Positions 50,711 through 58,710 are shown, counted from the first letter of the stretch. The stretch: DNA of 64,000 nt from JAYPWI01 sp964629575 (GCA_964629575.1 CAZVUM010000002.1:1-64000), one strand, 5' to 3'. Numbers and translations are program-made. Notes: a model not told the origin generated them from the sequence alone.

Positions 50711-51958
50711 TCAGGACCGGCTGACTGGCGCACCGATCGCGGCGAGCTTACCGGCCAGGTCCTCATAGCCCCGATCGATGTGCTCGGCGCCCGAGATTTC
50801 GGTGGTCCCCGTCGCGCCGAGACCCGCGATCACCAGCGCCGCGCCGGCCCGAATGTCGTGGGCCCGCACCGGAGCACCGGACAGACGCACCTGCCCCCTC
50901 ACCACTGCGTGGTGACCGTCGGTGCGGATATCGGCTCCCATGCGCCGTAGCTCGTCGATGTAGCGGAACCGGCCCGTGAAGATGTTCTCGGTCACGATTC
51001 CGACACCGTCGGAGTACGACAGCGCAGCAACCAAGAACGGTTTGTAGTCGGTGGCAAGCCCTGGATACGGAAGCGTCGACACATCCGCAGAGCGCAGCCG
51101 CCGCGGCACGGCGGCCCACAGCCCGTCGGCGTCTGGCGAGATGCGCATGCCCATGTCGCCGAACTTCTGGACGAGCATGTCCATGTGATCGGGCCGCGCG
51201 CCGCGCAAGGTGAGCTCGCCGCCGCACACTGCAAGCGCCGACAGGAACGTCGCCGCCTCGATCCGGTCTGCGATCACGGTGTGTTCGACGGGTGCGAGTT
51301 CCTCCGCCCCCTCGATCGTGATGCGAGAGCTTCCCGCCCCGAGCACTTGGGCGCCCATGCGGTTGAGGAACGCCGCCAGGTCCGCGATCTCGGGTTCGCG
51401 CGCTGCGTTCTCGATGACTGTGGTTCCCTTTGCGAGGACCGACGCCATCATGAGGTTCTCGGTCGCGCCCACCGACGGAAACTCCAGGAGGACGTCGGCG
51501 CCGCGCAATAGGTCGGCTCTGGCCTCGATGTTGCCGTGCTCGTGCTCGAACACCGCGCCGAGTTGCTCCAGGGATGCGAGATGCATGTCGATCGGCCGGG
51601 GCCCGAAGTCGTCGCCCCCGGGCAGGGCCACCCGAGCCCGTCCGAAACGGGCGAGCAGCGGGCCGAGTACGACAATGGATGCGCGCATCCGCTCGACGAG
51701 TTCGTAGGGAGCCTCGGGACGCAACTCGGCCGGGACGTCGAGGTCGAGCCGGTCGCCATCTCGCCGCACGCCGACCCCCATCGCCGTGAGCAGTTCGGAC
51801 ATGATTGACACATCGATGATGTCCGGCACGTTGTGGAGCGTGCTCCTCCCCTCGGCGAGGAGTGAGGCGGCCATCAGCTTGAGGACGCTGTTCTTGGCTC
51901 CGCCGAGCCGAACCTCGCCGGCCAGGGGCCCGCTCTCTTGGACAACGAAACGCTCCAC
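50711..51958 (-). CDS. murA: UDP-N-acetylglucosamine 1-carboxyvinyltransferase
   Basis: The 415-residue enzyme is the first committed step of peptidoglycan synthesis, adding enolpyruvate from PEP to UDP-GlcNAc. K22-N23 are in place (GAKNSVLKLM). At the loop position that is Cys115 in E. coli, this protein has D116 in LPGGDDFGPRPID. Asp here is known in Mycobacterium tuberculosis MurA and gives intrinsic fosfomycin resistance. The C-terminal half has GYEDLAGKLAAIG. GTG 51958 is preferred because CATACT lies 6 nt upstream. Confidence 0.97.
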   Translation of the reverse strand: MERFVVQESGPLAGEVRLGGAKNSVLKLMAASLLAEGRSTLHNVPDIIDVSIMSELLTAMGVGVRRDGDRLDLDVPAELRPEAPYELVERMRASIVVLGPLLARFGRARVALPGGDDFGPRPIDMHLASLEQLGAVFEHEHGNIEARADLLRGADVLLEFPSVGATENLMMASVLAKGTTVIENAAREPEIADLAAFLNRMGAQVLGAGSSRITIEGAEELAPVEHTVIADRIEAATFLSALAVCGGELTLRGARPDHMDMLVQKFGDMGMRISPDADGLWAAVPRRLRSADVSTLPYPGLATDYKPFLVAALSYSDGVGIVTENIFTGRFRYIDELRRMGADIRTDGHHAVVRGQVRLSGAPVRAHDIRAGAALVIAGLGATGTTEISGAEHIDRGYEDLAGKLAAIGAPVSRS

Positions 51959-51964
51959 CCAACC

Positions 51965-51970
51965 AGTATG
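51965..51970 (-). promoter_or_regulatory. -10 box CATACT for murA
   Basis: Minus-strand CATACT (one mismatch to TATACT), 6 nt, then GTG at 51958. Predicted leaderless start in the 62-nt divergent gap with the MFS gene. Confidence 0.45.
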
Positions 51971-52020
51971 TTCGCTTGCCGTGACCGACAGCACGTCGAC
52001 ATGACGACCCGAGGTGTGCT

Positions 52021-53529
52021 GTGACGAGGCTGGTGGTCCAACACGAGACCGACGACGTCGGGCTGGCCGACCTCCGCGCGCCGCGAAACGACGTCGTATC
52101 CGAACGCTCCAGCGGACCCGATGCATTCGAGCTGGCCGATGGACCCTTCCGCCGCTACCGCCGCGAGTTGGCCGTCTCGTCGAGCGGCGAGCGGCACACG
52201 GTCACCGAGACCATCGACTACAGGCTGGGCGTCCCCTACTTCGGATGGCTCCTGTGGTTCCCCGTTCGCCATGCGGTCCGGGGTCACCGTCCAGGGGATG
52301 GAACTCAGCCGATCTGGGCCCCACCGCAGCGTCTCGACCCGCGGTCGGCGGCGATCATGGGGACCCTCGCCATCTGCGTTGTCCTGAGCGGCTTCCTCGG
52401 CAACGCACCCGCCGAGACCCACACCTACGCGGCGGACGAATTCGGCGTCGACCAGCTCAGCCAAGGCCTTCTCGGGGCGGTCGTTCGGGTCGGCACGATC
52501 ATCGCGGTCGGTGCGTCGATCATCGCCGATCGCCACGGCAGGCGGAAGGTGCTGGGTGCCGCGATGGTCGTCGGGATCGTCGGATCGATCCTGGCCGCCT
52601 TCAGCCCCAACATCATCGTGCTCACCGTGATCCTCGTGGTGACCCGCACCGCCAACGCAGCGCTCGGCGCGATGGTGACGATCATGGCGATGGAGGAGAT
52701 GCCCGCAGGCAGCCGTGCCTGGGCGCTCTCGGTTCTGGGAATGAGCGCCGCGCTCGGAGCCGGGACCGTGGTGTGGGCTCAACCGATCGCCGGCTTGGCC
52801 ACCTGGACGTGGAGGATCATTTACCTGATCCCCGTACTCATGATTCCCTTCGTCATCGGCATCATGCGGCGCCTGCCCGAGAGCCGACGCTTCGAGCAAC
52901 GCAGCACCGCCGTCCGGCTCGGCACCTACTGGAAGAGGATCCTGCTCCTCGGGTCTGTGTTCTTCCTGATCGGGATGTTCCTGTCGCCGATCGATTGGTT
53001 CCGCAACGAGTATCTCCGCGACGAGCACGGCTTCTCCGCGAGCCGCATTTCCCTGTTCGTCATCGCGACAGCCACCCCCGGTGGCCTCGGTCTCTATTTC
53101 GCAGGGCGCATCGCCGACGTTCGCGGCCGGCGCGTGGTGATCGCGACAGCCGTCACCGTTGGGCTCGGCAGCATCGTCCTGTTCTACAACTCTGCGGGTC
53201 CCATCCTGTGGGCCCTGGCGCTCTGCGCCACCGTCGTGTCGAGCGGGTTGCTCCCCGCCCTCGGGGTGTTCCGAGGCGAGATGTTCCCCACGGCCGTCAG
53301 GGCCAGAGCCGCGAGTATCGCCGGCGTCATCGGCGTGATCGGCGGCTCCCTCGGCATCTTGGTCGCGGGCTGGCTGCGCGTTGAATGGGGAACCTTCGGC
53401 CCCGTCATCGTCCTCTTGTGGGCGGGACCGATCCTTGCAGCGCTGATCGTGTGGTTCAGGTTCCGTGAGGGCGCGCGTCGCGAGCTCGAGGAACTCAATC
53501 CAGAGGACCCCTCCCCCGCCCTCGGCTGA
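52021..53529 (+). CDS. MFS transporter with N-terminal soluble domain
   Basis: In this 502-residue protein residues ~1-95 are soluble and rich in strands (PFRRYRRELAVSSSGERHTVTETIDYRL then YFGWLLWFPVRHAVRG), which looks like a lipid-facing or SRPBCC-like domain. About 12 membrane helices of the major facilitator superfamily follow, with the A-loop marks DRHGRRKV and GRIADVRGRRV. The substrate is unknown. It starts with GTG. Its 3' end forms a perfect inverted repeat with the convergent hydrolase gene. Confidence 0.88.
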   Translation: MTRLVVQHETDDVGLADLRAPRNDVVSERSSGPDAFELADGPFRRYRRELAVSSSGERHTVTETIDYRLGVPYFGWLLWFPVRHAVRGHRPGDGTQPIWAPPQRLDPRSAAIMGTLAICVVLSGFLGNAPAETHTYAADEFGVDQLSQGLLGAVVRVGTIIAVGASIIADRHGRRKVLGAAMVVGIVGSILAAFSPNIIVLTVILVVTRTANAALGAMVTIMAMEEMPAGSRAWALSVLGMSAALGAGTVVWAQPIAGLATWTWRIIYLIPVLMIPFVIGIMRRLPESRRFEQRSTAVRLGTYWKRILLLGSVFFLIGMFLSPIDWFRNEYLRDEHGFSASRISLFVIATATPGGLGLYFAGRIADVRGRRVVIATAVTVGLGSIVLFYNSAGPILWALALCATVVSSGLLPALGVFRGEMFPTAVRARAASIAGVIGVIGGSLGILVAGWLRVEWGTFGPVIVLLWAGPILAALIVWFRFREGARRELEELNPEDPSPALG

Positions 53530-53545
53530 ACTCGATCAGCCGAGG
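53520..53545. terminator. Inverted repeat across two convergent stop codons
   Basis: CCTCGGCTGA (53520-53529) and TCAGCCGAGG (53536-53545) are exact inverted repeats with a 6-nt loop. Each arm holds the stop codon of one gene, and both genes end in Leu-Gly-stop. A bidirectional transcription end is likely, although there is no T-tract. Confidence 0.6.
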
Positions 53546-54108
53546 CTGTTGGTCCAGTTGACCACGGTGTCGACGATCTCGGCGCGCTGGGCTGCGTTCT
53601 TGGGATCGTGCCGGCCGCCCTCGAGAAACAGTGTGGTCACGGGACCCGCGATCGCGCCGACCTGCTCTGCGAACTCCTCAGGCGAGCCGAACGGGTCGTT
53701 GTTCCCTGACACGAACAGACACGGCACGTCGATGTCACCGAAGTGATCGACCCGGAGCGTGTCGGGCTTGCCCGGCGGGTGCAGCGGATAGCTCAGGAGA
53801 ACGAGCCCGGCGATCTCGAGGCCTTCGGCCGCCGCCATGGTGCACATACGTCCACCCATCGACCGCCCACCGAGCACCATGTCCCACACCTCGACGCCCA
53901 GCTCGTCCGCGATGGCCGGCAGGTCCTCGTTGAGCTCCGCGATGAGCTTTGGGGCGCGCGGCGGGGCCTTCTTTCCGGCTCGCCGATACGCGAAGTCGTG
54001 GCGGCGAACCGGAAACGGTGCCAGGGCCTGCTCGAGCTCCACGAGCGTTTGATGGTCGGACGAGCCGCCCGCTCCCGGTGTGAGCAACATCGCTTTCGGC
54101 TTTCGCAT
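53536..54108 (-). CDS. Alpha/beta hydrolase (KANL3/Tex30-like)
   Basis: In this 190-residue protein the N-terminal AMLLTPGAGGSSDHQTL is the oxyanion-region glycine loop. The nucleophile elbow is GGRSMGGRM, the acid is in VSGNNDPFG, and the His is in LEGGRHDPK. The short length and pattern fit the small dienelactone-hydrolase/KANL3-Tex30 group. Substrate unknown. AGGAGGT lies 3 nt before ATG, a strong ribosome site that sets the start. Confidence 0.88.
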   Translation of the reverse strand: MRKPKAMLLTPGAGGSSDHQTLVELEQALAPFPVRRHDFAYRRAGKKAPPRAPKLIAELNEDLPAIADELGVEVWDMVLGGRSMGGRMCTMAAAEGLEIAGLVLLSYPLHPPGKPDTLRVDHFGDIDVPCLFVSGNNDPFGSPEEFAEQVGAIAGPVTTLFLEGGRHDPKNAAQRAEIVDTVVNWTNSLG

Positions 54109-54160
54109 CTGACCTCCTGGCGGCAGGATAGGAGCGCACTCAGCACGAGGGGGACAGACG

Positions 54161-54946
54161 ATGGCCAGCGGCGATGGGGTTGTGTTGACCGAGGTGGCCG
54201 ATCGCATCGGCACCATCACGCTCAATCGGCCCGAAGCGCGCAACGCTCTCAACAGCGAAGTGCTGGGTGCTCTACCAGATGCGATCAGGGCCCTCGACGC
54301 CGACGACTCGGTGGACGTGCTCGTCCTCACAGGAACCGACCCTGCGTTCTGCGCCGGCCTCGACCTGCGCGAGCTCGGCGACGGCGGCCGCAATCTGGGT
54401 GGGGGCGGCGACGCCGATCAACGAGGACCGTTCCCGGAGCGCACCAAGCCGCTGATCGGCGCCATCAATGGCGTCGCGGTCACCGGCGGTTTCGAGTTGG
54501 CGCTGTGCTGCGACTTCCTGATCGCCTCCGAGAACGCCCGGTTCGCCGATACCCACGCCAGGGTCGGCGTGATGCCGGGCTGGGGCTTGAGCGTGCTGCT
54601 TCCCCAAGCGGTCGGCGTCCGCAGAGCGCGCGAGCTGAGCCTCACCGGCAACTACCTCGACGCCCAGACGGCTGCTGATTGGGGCCTCGTGAACCGCGTC
54701 GTCCCCCACGCTGAGCTGATGCCCACGGTTCGGGCCCTGGCGGCCGACATCATCGGCAACGACCAGCCCGGCGTCCGCCAGATCCTCCGGACCTACGACC
54801 GCACAGCCGCCGCGTCGGTGGACGACGGGTGGAAGATCGAGCGGGAGATGGGGCGAGCGTGGTTGAAGGACAGCGGATTCACGCCTCAGCGGGTCGCCGA
54901 CCGTCGCGCCGCGATTCAATCGCGAGGTCGCTCGCAGGCTCGCTGA
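54161..54946 (+). CDS. Enoyl-CoA hydratase/isomerase family protein
   Basis: The 261-residue crotonase-fold protein has TITLNRPEARNALN, the oxyanion pocket GTDPAFCAGLDLREL, and GVAVTGGFELALCCDF with the first catalytic-type Glu. At the position of the second catalytic Glu it reads DTHARVGVMPGWGLS, i.e. not Glu. A similar substitution occurs in several mycobacterial EchA proteins, so true hydratase activity is uncertain. GAGGGGGA precedes the ATG. It is divergent from the hydrolase gene. Confidence 0.9.
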   Translation: MASGDGVVLTEVADRIGTITLNRPEARNALNSEVLGALPDAIRALDADDSVDVLVLTGTDPAFCAGLDLRELGDGGRNLGGGGDADQRGPFPERTKPLIGAINGVAVTGGFELALCCDFLIASENARFADTHARVGVMPGWGLSVLLPQAVGVRRARELSLTGNYLDAQTAADWGLVNRVVPHAELMPTVRALAADIIGNDQPGVRQILRTYDRTAAASVDDGWKIEREMGRAWLKDSGFTPQRVADRRAAIQSRGRSQAR

Positions 54947-54990
54947 CCGCCCGGAAATCGGTCTGCTCTCGAGGGATTGCGCGGCGAGGG

Positions 54991-56196
54991 TCAGCCGAGG
55001 CGCTGGTCGAGGCGCGCGACCACCTCGTTGGCGATCTCGAGGCTGGCGGTCGCGGCGGGGCTCGGTGCGTTGAGAATGTGCACGCTCGCCGGCGTGTTGG
55101 TGATGGCGAAGTCGTCGAGCAGCTCGCCGTCGGCGTCCATGGCCTGCGCTCGAACACCCGCCGGCGATCGTTCGAGATCGGAGCCCTCCAGCTCTGGTAC
55201 GAGCCGTTGGAGGGCACGAACGAACGCCCGCTTGTTGAGCGAACGCCACACCTCCCCCGCTCCGGTTCTCCAGTACCGGCGCGCGAGTTTCCACAGTCCT
55301 CGATTGGTGGCGTGCTCGCGCAGCTGTCGCCCGCTCACATCGCGCCAGCGATATCCCTCGCGATCGAGCGCCAGCACGGCGTTGGGACCGGCGTGAATGC
55401 TGCCGTCGATCATGCGGGTCAGGTGGACGCCGAGGAAGGGGAAGCTGGGATCGGGCACCGGGTAGATCAGCCCCTTCACGAGATGACGGCGGCCGGGCAC
55501 CACCTCGTAGTACTCGCCGCGGAACGGAACGATCCGATTGCCCTCGGTGGCGTCCACCATGTCTGCGACCTGATCGCACCGCAGTCCGGCGCAATTCACG
55601 ACGAGCGACGCGTCCACACCTCCGCTGGTCGCCTCGATCCGGGCGCCGCTCACCGCTTCGGTGAGCGAGGTCACCCTCGCGCCGTACTCGATGCGGCCGC
55701 CGCCAGCAGTGATGTCGGCAGCGAGCGCCTCGCAGACCTCGGTGTAGGAGACGATGCCGGTCGAGGGGACCCTGATCGCTTCGATCCCCGCACAGTGAGG
55801 TTCGATCTCGAGCAGGCGATCCCGGTCGATCAGCTCCGCGTCGACGCCGTTCTCCCCCGCTCGGGAAGCGAGGCCTCGAAGGCGGTCGAGCTCGTCCTCA
55901 CGTGTGGCCACGATCACCTTGCCGCAGATCTCGTGCGCGATGCCCTTGTCCTCGCAGTACCGGACCATCTCACTGCGACCGCCGACGGCCATCTTCGCCT
56001 TGTAGGAGCCGGGCCGGTAGTAGATACCCGAGTGCAGGACACCGGAGTTGCGGCCGGTCTGGTGATGGGCCGGCCCGTTCTCGCCCTCCAGAATCACGAC
56101 AGTGTGCTCGGGATGACGGTCGAGGTACCGCCGGGCCGTGGCCAGACCGATGATTCCCGCCCCGATCACCGCGAGATCCGCGTGCGCCGTGGCCAC
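54991..56196 (-). CDS. lhgO: L-2-hydroxyglutarate oxidase
   Basis: The 401-residue flavoprotein has N-terminal LAVIGAGIIGLATARRY, the FAD GxGxxG motif. HHQTGRNSGVLHSGIYYRPGSYKAKMAVGGR is diagnostic of LhgO, followed by PVPDPSFPFLGVHLTRMIDGSIHAGPNAVLAL. It oxidises L-2-hydroxyglutarate to 2-oxoglutarate and feeds the quinone pool in characterised relatives. The GTG start is 1 nt after the stop of the J-domain gene, so the two are co-transcribed. Confidence 0.94.
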   Translation of the reverse strand: MATAHADLAVIGAGIIGLATARRYLDRHPEHTVVILEGENGPAHHQTGRNSGVLHSGIYYRPGSYKAKMAVGGRSEMVRYCEDKGIAHEICGKVIVATREDELDRLRGLASRAGENGVDAELIDRDRLLEIEPHCAGIEAIRVPSTGIVSYTEVCEALAADITAGGGRIEYGARVTSLTEAVSGARIEATSGGVDASLVVNCAGLRCDQVADMVDATEGNRIVPFRGEYYEVVPGRRHLVKGLIYPVPDPSFPFLGVHLTRMIDGSIHAGPNAVLALDREGYRWRDVSGRQLREHATNRGLWKLARRYWRTGAGEVWRSLNKRAFVRALQRLVPELEGSDLERSPAGVRAQAMDADGELLDDFAITNTPASVHILNAPSPAATASLEIANEVVARLDQRLG

Positions 56197-56197
56197 G

Positions 56198-56908
56198 TCA
56201 GGCGCCCCGCTTGGTCAGGAGGATCTGGCGAGCCGCAGAGAGCTCACGGATGCGGTCGCTCGCCGATACCACCTCACCGCCGTGGTCGGGATGCGCGGCG
56301 CGCAGCAGGCGGCGGAACTGGCGTTGCACCGACCGTCGATCCGACGCGTGTTCCTTCAGCTGCAAGATGTCGAGGGCCCAGGCTGTGGGGTCCATGTCCA
56401 TCGTGCGCGCCCACGCCAGGTCGGGCGCCCGACCGGTGAGGTAGTTGACCAGATCGGGTGTGTTGCCGCCGCGCCAGTTGGTCGCGGAGCGCAGGAGCGT
56501 GAACAGCGAACGGCGCGTTGCCTGAGGCTCGACGGCCGCCCGGTAGAGGGCGCCGAGCAGCTGCGGCTCGGGGGTGTCGGCCGGTTCGAGATCGAACACC
56601 ACCTCACGGTTGTCGGTGCCGACGAGGCGATGGGTCGTCGATGTCAGGCCGACCCGATCCTGCTGGAGTCGGTGACGAAGCCGGGGCTGCGGCATTCGCC
56701 CGCCGAACTCGAGGGCCGTCATCAGCTCCGCGAGGTCGGGCCTGAGGTCCGGGTCGAGCTGCTCGTTGTGGACGGCGACGATCGCGCCGAGCAAGAGGCC
56801 ACCGAAACCGGGCGCCGGGTCCATCGGCAAACGACTGTCGCCCAGGGCGACGCGGCGCGTCGGAGCCACCGGCCGGGTGTGCCACACGTCGAACTCGGCC
56901 AGGATCAT
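56198..56908 (-). CDS. J-domain-containing protein
   Basis: In this 236-residue protein the C-terminal ~70 residues carry a J domain: VQRQFRRLLRAAHPDHGGE contains the HPD tripeptide essential for stimulating DnaK, followed by RIRELSAARQIL. The N-terminal ~150 residues are of unknown fold (FGGLLLGAIVAVHNEQLDPDL). There are no G/F or zinc-finger parts, so it is a specialised co-chaperone or a J-like protein. ATG 56908 is preferred over GTG 56926 because TACCTT lies 7 nt before it. Confidence 0.85.
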   Translation of the reverse strand: MILAEFDVWHTRPVAPTRRVALGDSRLPMDPAPGFGGLLLGAIVAVHNEQLDPDLRPDLAELMTALEFGGRMPQPRLRHRLQQDRVGLTSTTHRLVGTDNREVVFDLEPADTPEPQLLGALYRAAVEPQATRRSLFTLLRSATNWRGGNTPDLVNYLTGRAPDLAWARTMDMDPTAWALDILQLKEHASDRRSVQRQFRRLLRAAHPDHGGEVVSASDRIRELSAARQILLTKRGA

Positions 56909-56915
56909 CAGCGCA

Positions 56916-56921
56916 AAGGTA
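56916..56921 (-). promoter_or_regulatory. -10 box TACCTT for the J-domain/lhgO unit
   Basis: Minus-strand TACCTT, 7 nt, then ATG at 56908. Predicted leaderless promoter. Confidence 0.5.
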
Positions 56922-57014
56922 CCCACTCGGACAACGCTGAAACCGTATCAGCGAGCGCCGACAGGACGATGGTCGTGCCACCCGGCCGTCACCACCCCCG
57001 CCAGCACCGAAAGC

Positions 57015-57020
57015 TAGGGT
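57015..57020 (+). promoter_or_regulatory. -10 box TAGGGT for glpX
   Basis: TAGGGT, 8 nt, then ATG at 57029, with no Shine-Dalgarno. Predicted leaderless promoter. Confidence 0.5.
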
Positions 57021-57028
57021 CACCGATC

Positions 57029-58021
57029 ATGGCTGAAAGCAGACAGGCCCCCGACCGCAACCTCTCGCTCGAGATCGTCCGGACCACCGAAGCCGCTGCC
57101 CTGGCGGCCGCCCGGTGGATGGGACGCGGAGACAAGGAGGGCGCAGACGGCGCAGCCGTCGACGCGATGCGCGTCATCCTCGAGTCGGTCCCGATGGACG
57201 GCATTGTCGTCATCGGGGAGGGCGAGAAGGACGAGGCGCCGATGCTCTACAACGGTGAGGCCATCGGCGATGGCAGCGGCGCCTCCACAGACATCGCGGT
57301 GGACCCGATCGACGGCACGACCCTCACCTCGCTCGGGCGCGGCAACGCCATCTCGGTCATCGCCGTCGCACCGCGCGGAACCATGTATGACCCCGGCCCG
57401 TGCGTCTACATGGAAAAGATCGCCGTGGGCCCAGCGTCGAGCGGTGTCATCGACATCAACAAGTCGCCGACCGACAACCTGTACGCGGTCGCCGAAGTTC
57501 TCGGGCGTGGCGTGCGCGACCTGACCGCTGTGATCCTCGACCGCGATCGCCACGCCGACCTGATCAGCGAGGTGCGCCAGACCGGCGCCCGTATCCGACT
57601 CATTCCCGATGGCGACGTCGCAGGCGCGATCGCGACCGCCGTGCCCGACGGCGCCGACATTCTCTTCGGTATCGGTGGCACCCCCGAGGGCGTCATCTCC
57701 GCCGCTGCGCTCAAATGCATGGGCGGGGAGATGCAGGGCAGGCTCTGGCCGCGCAACGACCGCGAGCGCAAGGCGGCCGTCGACGCCGGCTGTGACCTCG
57801 AGGCCGTTCTCACGATCGACGACCTCGTGCGCTCCGACGATTGTTTCTTCGCCGCCACCGGAATCACCGATGGCGAGCTGCTCAAGGGCGTCCACTTCGG
57901 TAAGAACGGTGCGGTGACCGATTCGCTCGTGATGCGCTCCAAGACCGGAACCGTCCGCCGAGTCGAGGCCACGCACCAACTCGACAAGCTGAGCGCCTTC
58001 GCCTCCGTCGACTTCTCCTGA
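57029..58021 (+). CDS. glpX: Class II fructose-1,6-bisphosphatase
   Basis: In this 330-residue enzyme of gluconeogenesis the metal/phosphate site motifs are VVIGEGEKDEAPMLYNGE and AVDPIDGTT. FGIGGTPEGVISAAALKCMGGEMQGRLWP and the C-terminal MRSKTGTVRRVEATH are typical of GlpX. It is the usual actinobacterial FBPase. The stop codon is followed within 4 nt by a REP-like inverted repeat. Confidence 0.97.
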   Translation: MAESRQAPDRNLSLEIVRTTEAAALAAARWMGRGDKEGADGAAVDAMRVILESVPMDGIVVIGEGEKDEAPMLYNGEAIGDGSGASTDIAVDPIDGTTLTSLGRGNAISVIAVAPRGTMYDPGPCVYMEKIAVGPASSGVIDINKSPTDNLYAVAEVLGRGVRDLTAVILDRDRHADLISEVRQTGARIRLIPDGDVAGAIATAVPDGADILFGIGGTPEGVISAAALKCMGGEMQGRLWPRNDRERKAAVDAGCDLEAVLTIDDLVRSDDCFFAATGITDGELLKGVHFGKNGAVTDSLVMRSKTGTVRRVEATHQLDKLSAFASVDFS

Positions 58022-58024
58022 TTT

Positions 58025-58074
58025 GGTGCCTGGCACCTAACATTACGATTCGTAACACGAAGTGCCAGGCACCT
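58025..58074. repeat. REP-like nested inverted repeat upstream of hisI
   Basis: GGTGCCTGGCACC (58025-58037) and its inverted partner GTGCCAGGCACC (58062-58073) flank an inner palindrome TTACGATTCGTAA (58043-58055). The outer arms match over 12 bp. The core GGTGYCWGGCACC recurs at 58522-58534. It lies between glpX and hisI and ends 8 nt before the hisI -10 box. It may end glpX transcription and looks like a mobile REP-type element. Confidence 0.75.
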
Positions 58075-58082
58075 GTCGCAGG

Positions 58083-58088
58083 TAGGCT
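58083..58088 (+). promoter_or_regulatory. -10 box TAGGCT for hisI
   Basis: TAGGCT, 8 nt, then ATG at 58097. Predicted leaderless promoter, just after the REP-like element. Confidence 0.5.
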
Positions 58089-58096
58089 CAGCCGAC

Positions 58097-58504
58097 ATGT
58101 CTGCAGCGCTGGAAGAGGGTCTCGAGCAGCAGCTCGATTTCGACAAGGTCGCCAAGATCGGACGGGACGGCCACCAGGTGGTTCCTGTGGTGCTCCAGGA
58201 GGCCGACAGCGGCGAGGTGCTGTTCATCGGGTACGCCAACGAGGAGGCGTTCCTCCTGACGCTCGAACGTCAGAGCGCCGTGTTGTACTCCACGTCACGC
58301 AATGAGATCTGGCACAAGGGCGCCACATCGGGCGACACGCTGTCCCTGGTCGACGTGCGAGTGAACTGCGAACAGAACAGCCTGCTCTACCGCGTCCGCC
58401 GCGACGGCGCAGGCGCCTGCCACACCAAGGACGACGCAGGCAACACCCGCACCGGCTGCTACTACCGCGTCGTCACCACCGCCGACACCCTCGAGTTCAC
58501 CTGA
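58097..58504 (+). CDS. hisI: Phosphoribosyl-AMP cyclohydrolase
   Basis: The 135-residue zinc enzyme performs the third step of histidine synthesis, opening the adenine ring of PR-AMP. Motifs are FIGYANEEAF, STSRNEIWHKGATSG, DVRVNCEQNSLLYRV and GACHT, with the zinc cysteines in the last two. It is monofunctional, and no other his gene is in the window. It stands alone between two REP-like repeats. Confidence 0.97.
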   Translation: MSAALEEGLEQQLDFDKVAKIGRDGHQVVPVVLQEADSGEVLFIGYANEEAFLLTLERQSAVLYSTSRNEIWHKGATSGDTLSLVDVRVNCEQNSLLYRVRRDGAGACHTKDDAGNTRTGCYYRVVTTADTLEFT

Positions 58505-58507
58505 CCA

Positions 58508-58549
58508 AAGTTGAGCAACTCGGTGTCAGGCACCAACGTTGCTCAACTT
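58508..58549. repeat. REP-like nested inverted repeat downstream of hisI
   Basis: AAGTTGAGCAAC (58508-58519) and GTTGCTCAACTT (58538-58549) are exact 12-bp inverted arms, enclosing GGTGTCAGGCACC (58522-58534), the same core as the element upstream of hisI. It starts 3 nt after the hisI stop, so it may also act as the terminator. Confidence 0.75.
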
Positions 58550-58561
58550 CACTGACTTGTC

Positions 58562-58606
58562 GCCGCAATCCTCACTGGTCCGCGGACTGCCACGGCCCGC
58601 CCCACC
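58562..58606 (-). repeat. Diverged copy of the 85-bp repeat family, inverted
   Basis: Read on the minus strand it gives GGTGGGGCGGGCCGTGGCAG then TCCGCGGACCAGTGAGGATTGCGGC. This aligns with the GGGGCC-rTGGCA-TCCGCrG ... ATTGCGGC parts of the tandem array at 10.8-11.2 kb. Confidence 0.65.
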
Positions 58607-58710
58607 AGCTGTACCGACGTCGAAGGGGGTGGAGGCGAGCCACACGGTGGGCGGGGGACGGGGGCTACGAGCGAGCCTTCTGAGACGAGCGAGCGCAGCG
58701 AGTGAGCGGC

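Noticed and set aside
58607..58710. Small gene in the G-rich spacer between the inverted repeats
   Set aside because: The frames there are short, low-complexity (gcgagc-type) and overlap repeats on both sides.
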